Source: CAZIRO01 sp964541595 (GTDB taxonomy: Bacteria; Acidobacteriota; HRBIN11). Taken from it: a stretch of DNA of 13,558 bases. Position 1 is the stretch's first letter, and every line of letters begins with the position of its first letter. Below, one piece after another: positions 8,180-13,558 of this stretch. The stretch is taken from contig CAZIRO010000065.1 in NCBI GenBank assembly GCA_964541595.1, forward strand, positions 1 through 13,558. The letters run 5' to 3'. The notes below the pieces were generated by a model. It was not told the DNA's origin and searched no databases. It was given only the letters and a program-made list of their open reading frames with translations. Made by a program: the position numbers and the translations under genes.

Positions 8180-9130
8180 TCAGGTAAGACCCATACGACG
8201 CCGAAAGTCGGCGATGGTCTCTTTCAGCCCCTCCTCAATGGGTACCGAAGGGGTCCAGCCCAGAATCGATCGGGCCCGGGAGATGTCCGGCTGGCGAACT
8301 TTCGGGTCATCCTGCGGTAAGGGGCGAAACTCGATACGACTGCGGGATCCGGTCAATCGAATGATGAGTTCCGCAAGTTCCAGGATCGTCATTTCCTGCG
8401 GATTCCCGAGATTCATCGGCAGATGATAATCCGCCAGCATCAGACGATACAACCCCTCGATCATGTCGGTAATGTAACAGAACGAACGTGTCTGCGACCC
8501 GTCGCCGTATACAGTCAGGGGTTCATTGCGCAGTGCCTGCACAATGAACGTCGGGATGGCACGGCCGTCGTTCATACGCATGCGCGGACCGTAGGTATTG
8601 AAAATGCGGGCGATTTTCGTATCGAGGTGATGCACCCGGTGGTATGCCATGGTCAGCGCTTCAGCAAACCGTTTGGCTTCGTCGTATACACCCCGGGGTC
8701 CGATGGGATTGACGTTTCCCCAGTAGTCTTCCGATTGCGGATGAACGAGCGGGTCACCGTAGACTTCCGAAGTCGAGGCGAGCAGAAACCGCGCGCGATG
8801 ACGCAGCGCCAGACCAAGCGCTTTATGCGTGCCCAATGCACCGACTTTCAGGGTCTGAATCGGGTACACCTGATAGTCCTTCGGACTGGCCGGGCTGGCA
8901 AGGTGGTAAATACTCTGTACGGGACGATCGACGTAAATGTAATTCGTCACGTCATGTTTGATGAAGAGAAAACGGTCACTGTGCAGGTGCGCGATATTTT
9001 CAATGGCACCGGTGATCAGGTTGTCCATCACGATCACGAAATACCCTTTTTGCAGGAGAAACTCGGCCAGATGGGATCCGATAAACCCGGCACCACCGGT
9101 GATCAACACGACTTCGGACTGCATCGTCAA
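8180..9130 (-). CDS. uxs: UDP-glucuronate decarboxylase (UDP-xylose synthase), extended SDR
   Basis: A 316-residue NAD-dependent epimerase/dehydratase-family enzyme. It has the NAD-binding GGAGFIGS (12-19), MDNLITG (35-41), HLASPASPKDY (76-86), STSEVYGDPLVHPQ (119-132), the family-diagnostic GNVNPIGPRGVYDEAKR with the catalytic pair Tyr149/Lys153, RIFNTYGPRM (175-184) and YGDGSQTRSFCY (208-219). These point to UDP-glucuronate decarboxylase (EC 4.1.1.35), which converts UDP-glucuronate to UDP-xylose with internal NAD+ recycling in the cytosol, feeding polysaccharide or glycan synthesis. No glycosyltransferase lies nearby. Start choice: AAGGGG is 7 bases from a TTG at 9130 and 13 from the ATG at 9124, so the TTG start is slightly preferred; the protein differs by only two residues. 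It begins 12 bp after the coiled-coil gene, so co-transcription is likely. Confidence 0.93.
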   Translation of the reverse strand: MTMQSEVVLITGGAGFIGSHLAEFLLQKGYFVIVMDNLITGAIENIAHLHSDRFLFIKHDVTNYIYVDRPVQSIYHLASPASPKDYQVYPIQTLKVGALGTHKALGLALRHRARFLLASTSEVYGDPLVHPQSEDYWGNVNPIGPRGVYDEAKRFAEALTMAYHRVHHLDTKIARIFNTYGPRMRMNDGRAIPTFIVQALRNEPLTVYGDGSQTRSFCYITDMIEGLYRLMLADYHLPMNLGNPQEMTILELAELIIRLTGSRSRIEFRPLPQDDPKVRQPDISRARSILGWTPSVPIEEGLKETIADFRRRMGLT

Positions 9131-9142
9131 GGTTTGACCCCT

Positions 9143-9532
9143 TCAGGAGAGTCCCAGCAGGATTTTGATCAGGTCCACGAACGTGGGATTCATCACGGTC
9201 AACAGGAGGATCACCAGAATGAGCAGGAAGTTTACTTTCATATTTAATCGATGGATTGTGGTTTGCAGTCCATGGATCTGTTCCTGGACTTCCGCTTGCA
9301 GTCCGTGGATCTGTGTCTGAAACTCCACACGCAATTGCTGCGTTTGAGCGTGCAGTTCGGCCAGAAAGACCTCTTTTGTCACCAGCTTTTCGAATAGTTC
9401 ATCCTTCAATTCTGACAATCGAACAGTCAGTGCTGCTTCGATCGCCCGTTCCAGTCCGTGGACCAGTTTCCGTGCAGGTTCCTTACCCAGCACGTCTTCG
9501 ATGACCTCATACACGTCCACTGGAATTCCCAT
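9143..9532 (-). CDS. Small coiled-coil, tail-anchored protein (DUF1640-like)
   Basis: The 129-residue protein has three visible parts: a helical head (MGIPVDVYEVIEDVLG, about 1-35), a long coiled coil (about 36-98) and a hydrophobic C-terminal helix (about 99-113, possibly to 127). The head and the phrase ARKLVHGLERAIE resemble DUF1640/CCDC90-like small proteins common in bacteria; I hold this loosely. Within the coil IHGLQ occurs twice, 11 residues apart (76-80 and 86-90), a hendecad spacing, and the DNA shows the matching near-repeat at about 9264-9313. GGAG lies seven bases before ATG 9532. The predicted topology is a cytoplasmic coil with the C-terminus in the membrane. It lies between fabI (36 bp) and the UDP-glucuronate decarboxylase (12 bp). 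Function is unknown; a scaffold or membrane tether is possible. Confidence 0.8.
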   Translation of the reverse strand: MGIPVDVYEVIEDVLGKEPARKLVHGLERAIEAALTVRLSELKDELFEKLVTKEVFLAELHAQTQQLRVEFQTQIHGLQAEVQEQIHGLQTTIHRLNMKVNFLLILVILLLTVMNPTFVDLIKILLGLS

Positions 9533-9568
9533 GCTGCAACTCCATGATTGTCCAGAAATCCTGACCGG

Positions 9569-10342
9569 TTATACCGCCATAATATGGTACCCTGCGTCCA
9601 CGTAGACCACCGTGCCGGTCACTCCCCGTGCCGCGTCACTGAGCAGGAACACGGCGACTTCCGCGACGTCTTCCTGGGTGACGTTCCGGCGCAGCGGACT
9701 CAGGGTTTTGTGATGATCCAGCATCTGCTGGAACGCGCGGATTCCGGACGCCGCAAGTGTTTTGATCGGGCCCGCGGAGATCGCGTTCACCCGGATGCCT
9801 TCCGGTCCCAGGTCCTGCGCCAGGTAGCGCACGATCGCGTCCAGCGCGGCCTTGGCCACGCCCATGACGTTATAATTCGGCACCACCCGTTCACCCCCGA
9901 GATAGGTCATCGTCAGAATACTGCCCTCCCGACCGGTCATGAGCGGGCGCATCGTCCGGGCGATGGCCACCAGGGAATACGCGCTGATGTCGAGAGCCTG
10001 CATGAACCGGTCTTTGGGAACCCGGTAGAACGGTCCACTCAGGTCGTCGCGATGCGCATAGGCGACAGAGTGCACGATAAAATCCAGGTGGCCCATGGTA
10101 TCCCGGATCGTATCCCGCAGGTGTTCGATCTGGGTTTCGTCACTGACGTCACAGGGTGCGGTTCGTGCTTCGGGAAGGGTCATGGCCAGTTTCACGACCT
10201 GCTTCCCGATACGCTCGTTCTGGTACGTGATCATCAAGCGCGCGCCCTCACGGGCGGCTGCCTGGGCGATCGCCCAGGCAATGCTCCACTTGTTGGCCAC
10301 GCCCAGGATCAGTCCGTGCTTGCCCGCCAATCGACCCTGCAT
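9569..10342 (-). CDS. fabI: Enoyl-[acyl-carrier-protein] reductase FabI
   Basis: A 257-residue short-chain dehydrogenase of the FabI type. It has GVANKWSIAWAIA at the nucleotide-binding site (14-26), the FabI-typical HSVAYA (91-96) and TYLGGERVVPNYNVMGVAKA, with the Tyr-x6-Lys catalytic pair at Tyr157 and Lys164, then RVNAISAGPIKTLAASGI (184-201) and VTGTVVYVDAGYHIM at the C-terminus. It reduces the trans-2 double bond of enoyl-ACP with NAD(P)H in the last step of each type II fatty-acid elongation cycle. Length is normal for the family (about 255-262). A purine-rich GAGGGAG precedes ATG 10342 by four bases. It is the first gene of the closely spaced run toward pgeF. The 69-bp gap upstream shows TATGAT on the minus strand at 10361-10366 but no good -35, so the promoter remains unclear. 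Confidence 0.96.
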   Translation of the reverse strand: MQGRLAGKHGLILGVANKWSIAWAIAQAAAREGARLMITYQNERIGKQVVKLAMTLPEARTAPCDVSDETQIEHLRDTIRDTMGHLDFIVHSVAYAHRDDLSGPFYRVPKDRFMQALDISAYSLVAIARTMRPLMTGREGSILTMTYLGGERVVPNYNVMGVAKAALDAIVRYLAQDLGPEGIRVNAISAGPIKTLAASGIRAFQQMLDHHKTLSPLRRNVTQEDVAEVAVFLLSDAARGVTGTVVYVDAGYHIMAV

Positions 10343-10411
10343 GTGACTCCCTCACACCGAATCATACGGTTTGGAATCGATTGCCGCCGTCATGCGTCAA
10401 GATGCAGACGT

Positions 10412-12757
10412 TTACCGCGTGTGTTCCGCCGTCGATGCGGCAGGTATCGGCGCCACGGATGGTTGCGCCGCCCGTGCCCGGTACTTTCGAATCGCAGCGA
10501 GCACGCGATCGGGTGTAAACGGCAGCGCATCCAGGCGAACGCCGATGGCGTCGTAAATTGCATTGGCCACCGCCGGGATCACGCCGGCAAGCGAGCCTTC
10601 ACCGACTTCTTTTGCCCCGAACGGACCTTCCGGATCGACGGATTCCACGATGATCGATTCGATCACCGGGTGGTCCAGGGTTCCGGGCGTCTTGTATTCC
10701 AGCAAACCGGGGTTCAGGATCCGGCCCCCCTGCATGATCACGCATTCGGACATCGCCTGTCCAAGGCCCATGGAAACCGATCCCTCGATCTGACCTTCCA
10801 CGGCCATCGGATTCAGCGCACGCCCGCAGTCATGCGCGGTCCAGATCCGTTCGACACGCACTTCGCCGGTTTCGACGTCCACGGAAACTTCCGCAACGGA
10901 CGCACTGTAACTGTACGCCGGCGATGGACCGACACCAGCGCCCCGGTACCTGCCACCGGTCGCCTCCGGCGGCGGTGTATAGGCGCCTTTGCCGATGAGC
11001 GTCCCGCCGCACGCTTCCAGGGCCATCCATACCGCTTCGTCAAACGTGACCCCGTGCTCCGGATGGTCCCGATCAAAAACCCGTTCATCGCGCAGGACAA
11101 TCCGTTCCGGCGGAGTGTTCAACGCCCCTGCGACCACATCGACCAGCCGGTTCCGAATCTGCTGCGCCGCCTGGTAAGCAGCGTTTCCGGCCATGAACGT
11201 CACCCGGCTGGAATAACTCCCGATGTCCAGAGGCGCGAGGTCCGAATCTGCGGCTACCACGCGAACACGGCGCAGTTCCACGCCAAGTACTTCAGCCACG
11301 ATCATCGCCTGTACGGTGTCACACCCCTGGCCGATCTCGGCCGTACCGGTGTACACTGTAATCCCACCGTCCACATCGACCTTCACGAGTACGTTGGAAT
11401 GCGGCATCCTGGACCGGATGATCGATCGGCCGGCACCGCTCACATAATGGCTGCATCCGAGACCAATACCCCGTCCGTAGGGGAGTTGCCGCCATTTTTC
11501 AAAAAACCGCGACCGTTCCACCACCTGGCGAATACATTCCGGCAGCCCGTAACTCGTTATGCGGAGATCGTTCACCGTGCGGGTGTTCGGTCGCAAATAG
11601 TTGCGCTCACGGATGCGGACCGGATCGAGGTGCAGGTCTTCCGCAATCATGTCGAGCAGGGATTCAAACGCAAACCGGGTATTGACAGAACCGTGTCCCC
11701 GTTGTGCACCACAGGGAGGTTTGTTTGTCAGGACCCGGTATCCGTCGTATTTGATGTTCGGAATATCGTAGATCGCGGCGAGCAACTGGCCGGCGTACAG
11801 GATTGTGACGATACCATAACTGCAGTAGGCACCACCGTCCTGGACGACTTTACATTCAACAGCGGTAATTTTTCCGTCCCGTTTGACCCCGATCTTCAGC
11901 CAGATGTGCTGTTCCGGACGACCGCGATTGAGATAGAACACCTCTTCCCGCGTCATCGTGAGACGCACGGGTCGACCGGTGACGAGTGCGAGTTTCGCAC
12001 ACACGATCTCATGCGGTAGGGGTTCGTCTTTCCCGCCAAACCCGCCGCCCACCTGCGGTTTGATCACCCGAATACGGTGCATCGGCAGTTCCAGTACCCG
12101 TGCCAGTGCACGGTGGAGATAGTATGGCGTCTGCGTGGATGACCACACGGTCAGTCGACCGGCGAGATCGACCATCGCCACGGTACTGTGGGGTTCCATC
12201 GCGGCGTGGTTCAGACGCGGACAGAAAAAGTGGTGTTCCCGGATGTAATCGGCTTCGGCAAACCCGCGATCAACGTCTCCGAAATGGTGGTGATACTCCC
12301 GATAGATGTTGTTCGGACGGTCATCATGAATCCACGGTGGCGGCGCCTGCATGGCTTCCAGCGGGTCGAAATATGCCGGCAGGGGTTCGTACAGCACCTC
12401 GATCTGCTCCAGTGCCTCTTCGGCAGCTTCGATCGATTCGGCGGCAACAGCAGCCACTCCTTCGCCCACATACCGCACACGATCGACGGCCAGGGCGGTC
12501 TCGTCCCGACCGAGCGGGAGCACGCCATATCGGGTGGTGAGGTCCCTGCCGGTGATCACCGCATGTACACCGGGAACACGCAGAGCTTTTGAAACGTCGA
12601 TTTTCAGGATCCGTGCATGCGGCAACGGACTGCGCAGGATACGGGCGACCAGCATGTTCGGCAGCCGAATATCGTCCGTATATACGGCACGCCCGGTGAC
12701 CTGGTCTCGACCCTGAATGTATGGCGTACGTTTACCGATGATGTTGAACTTTTCCAT
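10412..12757 (-). CDS. Molybdenum hydroxylase large (molybdopterin-binding) subunit, closest in motifs to 4-hydroxybenzoyl-CoA reductase alpha
   Basis: A 781-residue protein when started at ATG 12757, supported by AGGA eight bases upstream; longer ORF versions run through the promoter region. The N-terminal aldehyde-oxidase a/b-hammerhead domain is about 15-125. The molybdenum-cofactor domain follows, with QVGGGFGGK (235-243), GAQRGHGSVNTRFAFE (350-365), GTAEIGQG (471-478), DIGSYSSRVTFMAGNA (511-526) and GAKEVGEG (714-721), in which Glu720 is the family's catalytic glutamate. The xanthine oxidase family is certain. GAQRGHG plus SYSSR resembles 4-hydroxybenzoyl-CoA reductase alpha more than xanthine dehydrogenase or CO dehydrogenase. 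Substrate is not proven. These enzymes normally need a [2Fe-2S] small subunit and often an FAD subunit; neither lies on either side within the window. The preceding gene is a coiled-coil protein and the following one is fabI, so partners must be elsewhere. Confidence 0.92.
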   Translation of the reverse strand: MEKFNIIGKRTPYIQGRDQVTGRAVYTDDIRLPNMLVARILRSPLPHARILKIDVSKALRVPGVHAVITGRDLTTRYGVLPLGRDETALAVDRVRYVGEGVAAVAAESIEAAEEALEQIEVLYEPLPAYFDPLEAMQAPPPWIHDDRPNNIYREYHHHFGDVDRGFAEADYIREHHFFCPRLNHAAMEPHSTVAMVDLAGRLTVWSSTQTPYYLHRALARVLELPMHRIRVIKPQVGGGFGGKDEPLPHEIVCAKLALVTGRPVRLTMTREEVFYLNRGRPEQHIWLKIGVKRDGKITAVECKVVQDGGAYCSYGIVTILYAGQLLAAIYDIPNIKYDGYRVLTNKPPCGAQRGHGSVNTRFAFESLLDMIAEDLHLDPVRIRERNYLRPNTRTVNDLRITSYGLPECIRQVVERSRFFEKWRQLPYGRGIGLGCSHYVSGAGRSIIRSRMPHSNVLVKVDVDGGITVYTGTAEIGQGCDTVQAMIVAEVLGVELRRVRVVAADSDLAPLDIGSYSSRVTFMAGNAAYQAAQQIRNRLVDVVAGALNTPPERIVLRDERVFDRDHPEHGVTFDEAVWMALEACGGTLIGKGAYTPPPEATGGRYRGAGVGPSPAYSYSASVAEVSVDVETGEVRVERIWTAHDCGRALNPMAVEGQIEGSVSMGLGQAMSECVIMQGGRILNPGLLEYKTPGTLDHPVIESIIVESVDPEGPFGAKEVGEGSLAGVIPAVANAIYDAIGVRLDALPFTPDRVLAAIRKYRARAAQPSVAPIPAASTAEHTR

Positions 12758-12764
12758 GGCTGTC

Positions 12765-12838
12765 ATCCTGCATGTGGGTCTCGTTTTTCGGTCCGATTTC
12801 GGAATGGACCGTTCGCGAGATTCTATCACATGCAGGAT
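12765..12838. promoter_or_regulatory. Nested inverted repeats in the leader of the molybdenum hydroxylase gene (candidate operator)
   Basis: A perfect 12-bp inverted repeat, ATCCTGCATGTG at 12765-12776 and CACATGCAGGAT at 12827-12838, flanks 50 bases that hold two further symmetries: CGGTCC/GGACCG (12789-12794 and 12806-12811) and TCCGA-TT-TCGGA (12792-12803). A further CATGCAGG occurs at 12856-12863, 27 bases from the equivalent octamer at 12829-12836. On the minus strand one arm covers the ribosome-binding site and the other abuts the predicted -10 box, positions suited to repression by a dimeric regulator or by looping. Confidence 0.5.
12820..12828 (-). promoter_or_regulatory. Extended -10 promoter candidate for the molybdenum hydroxylase gene
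   Basis: On the minus strand the sequence reads TGATAGAAT, that is TGn plus TAGAAT (5 of 6 to the sigma70 -10 consensus). No strong -35 stands 16-18 bases upstream. The predicted start near 12812 would give a leader of about 55 bases before ATG 12757. It lies 39 bp beyond the preceding gene's stop, so it could serve this gene independently. Confidence 0.45.
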
Positions 12839-12866
12839 CGTTTTGCATGGCACATCATGCAGGCAC

Positions 12867-13253
12867 TTACCCGGACACCAGGCGAAACACCATACTCAGC
12901 AGGCCCGCAACTACCGTGGCCAGTGTGGCCAGCATGATCCAGAGTAGACGATCGATCCGTCGGTTGGTATCGTCGATCCGCCGGTTGATGCTATCAATCC
13001 GCCGGTTTGTATCGTCGATGCGCCCGTTGGTATCGTCGATCCGTCGATTGGTATCGTCCATCCGTCGATGCACCTCGGCGAATCCGGCGTGCATCTGCTC
13101 CAGAATCCGGGCGAGCACCCCGGTCATGTCCAGCATCTGCTGCTGCACCTGAAGCAGCGCTTGGCCGACTTCTTTTCGCAGTGCACGTACCTCCTGCAAC
13201 ATTGTCTGTTGTTGTGCTTCCAGTGCGGATACGCGCTCTTCCAGAGTCACCAT
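12867..13253 (-). CDS. Small heptad-repeat coiled-coil, tail-anchored protein
   Basis: A 128-residue protein beginning MVTLEERVSALEAQQQ. The start at 13253 is chosen because GGGAG lies six bases upstream of it but directly abuts the alternative ATG at 13259. Residues 1-60 form a coiled coil. Residues 63-104 are six tandem heptads of the form RRIDDTN, with I/M and N at core positions. A hydrophobic segment (about 103-122, LLWIMLATLATVVAGLLSMV) ends the chain, so the protein probably sits on the inner membrane with the coil in the cytoplasm. It resembles the second coiled-coil tail-anchored protein in this window (9143-9532) in architecture but not in clear sequence. Function is unknown. It has its own promoter candidate. 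The longer N-terminal reading (to 13472) would run through that promoter and is unlikely. Confidence 0.8.
   Translation of the reverse strand: MVTLEERVSALEAQQQTMLQEVRALRKEVGQALLQVQQQMLDMTGVLARILEQMHAGFAEVHRRMDDTNRRIDDTNGRIDDTNRRIDSINRRIDDTNRRIDRLLWIMLATLATVVAGLLSMVFRLVSG
12942..13067 (-). repeat. Six tandem 21-bp units encoding RRIDDTN heptads
   Basis: On the plus strand the unit reads about CGATCCGTCGGTTGGTATCG plus T, repeated six times with substitutions. The period is 21 bases, so expansion or contraction keeps the frame and the coiled-coil register. Confidence 0.85.
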
Positions 13254-13278
13254 GATCATCTCCCGATACGGTTTTTTT

Positions 13279-13307
13279 ATTCTATACGGACAGGTGAAAA
13301 CGGGCAA
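13279..13307 (-). promoter_or_regulatory. Sigma70-like promoter for the heptad-repeat protein
   Basis: On the minus strand TTGCCC (13302-13307) is followed by 17 bases and TAGAAT (13279-13284). The predicted start lies near 13272, about 18 bases before the chosen ATG, with GGGAG in between. A run of A/T follows the -10. Confidence 0.6.
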
Positions 13308-13453
13308 AACGAAATCTCTCTGAGATCGCACCAGGAAATTCTTCTGGCTGCCACTCCCGCGCACCCGACGCAACCCCACCACGCACGTCCGGCCGACCCA
13401 AATCTTCCTGCACCTGATGCATCGAAGACGGAGTCGCAAGCCATGCACCCAAC

Positions 13454-13482
13454 TTGACTTTGAATATAACAACTTTTATGCT
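13454..13482 (+). promoter_or_regulatory. Sigma70-like promoter, divergent, for the gene at the right edge
   Basis: TTGACT (13454-13459), a 17-base AT-rich spacer, then TATGCT (13477-13482). It is the most AT-rich patch of this intergenic region and is followed by AGGAGG at 13501-13506 and ATG at 13514, a coherent promoter, ribosome-binding site and start on the plus strand. Confidence 0.7.
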
Positions 13483-13513
13483 GTTTGTATTCGTTCGGGC
13501 AGGAGGTCAGAAG

Positions 13514-13558
13514 ATGCGTGCACATCGGCAACGGCCTGGAGAGGGTCGATGGTGGCGG
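13514..13558 (+). CDS. Start of an unidentified plus-strand gene, cut by window edge
   Basis: ATG 13514 follows AGGAGG (13501-13506) by seven bases and lies about 30 bases after a good promoter. Only 15 codons are visible (MRAHRQRPGEGRWWR), Arg-rich, too short to identify. A second possible start is ATG 13549, preceded by GGAGAGGG. The gene runs divergently from the heptad-repeat protein. Confidence 0.5.
   Translation, partial: MRAHRQRPGEGRWWR

Noticed and set aside
10361..10366. TATGAT as the fabI -10 box
   Set aside because: No acceptable -35 at the right distance, and the start would leave only about a dozen bases before the ATG; kept as a note, not a feature.
9548..12019. An 823-codon open frame on the plus strand, antisense to fabI and the molybdenum hydroxylase gene
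   Set aside because: Its translation is His/Arg/Gly/Pro-rich without any recognisable domain, and both genes on the opposite strand have full family motifs. It is a mirror frame produced by GC-rich codon use.
12758..12853. Longer N-terminus for the molybdenum hydroxylase (start 12853)
   Set aside because: The added residues run through the predicted promoter and inverted repeats and do not match the family; known members start near the MEKFNIIGKR position.
12942..13067. CRISPR-like or minisatellite array
   Set aside because: The 21-bp units are contiguous without spacers and are fully explained as codons for a heptad coiled coil.
13254..13472. Longer N-terminus for the heptad-repeat protein
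   Set aside because: It would translate the promoter region into a Cys/Arg-rich tract without helical character; ATG 13253 has a properly spaced ribosome-binding site.

Overview
The window is a GC-rich bacterial chromosomal segment from a draft assembly: a run of 10 Ns at 3099-3108 interrupts one gene. A FabI-type enoyl-ACP reductase, a PgeF laccase-domain protein, Shine-Dalgarno sites before most genes and sigma70-like promoters all indicate a bacterium. The sequence alone does not settle the phylum. The mix of a BNR/Asp-box secreted protein, a long M14 carboxypeptidase, a hydroxybenzoyl-CoA-reductase-like molybdoenzyme and small tail-anchored coiled-coil proteins would suit an environmental lineage of the Rhodothermota, Gemmatimonadota, KSB1 or Acidobacteriota kind; that is impression only. 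No rRNA, tRNA, CRISPR array or transposase gene was seen.

Layout: every complete gene lies on the minus strand, so transcription runs right to left. At the right edge a divergent control region (13254-13513) carries one promoter for a small heptad-repeat tail-anchored protein (12867-13253) and another for a plus-strand gene that has only its first codons in the window. Next comes an orphan molybdenum hydroxylase large subunit (10412-12757), whose leader holds nested inverted repeats. A tight five-gene run follows (gaps 12-36 bp): fabI, a coiled-coil tail-anchored protein, a UDP-glucuronate decarboxylase, an unknown membrane-anchored protein and pgeF. The three recognisable enzymes serve lipid, UDP-sugar and peptidoglycan quality functions, so the run looks like a cell-envelope operon.

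Downstream, after about 310 bp without a supported gene, is a two-gene unit: a proline-rich protein with a C-terminal C39-like (papain-fold) cysteine peptidase domain and a 138-residue protein of unknown family starting 13 bp behind it. This arrangement fits an effector with an immunity protein or another partner, and it is the best candidate here for an undescribed system.

The left part (1-4150) encodes two exported or membrane-anchored proteins: an M14 zinc carboxypeptidase of about 970 residues, split by the N gap exactly at its predicted catalytic-Glu motif, and a BNR/VPS10-like Asp-box protein that runs off the left edge. Between them is a roughly 143-bp palindromic element with terminal inverted repeats, probably a MITE/REP-type repeat.
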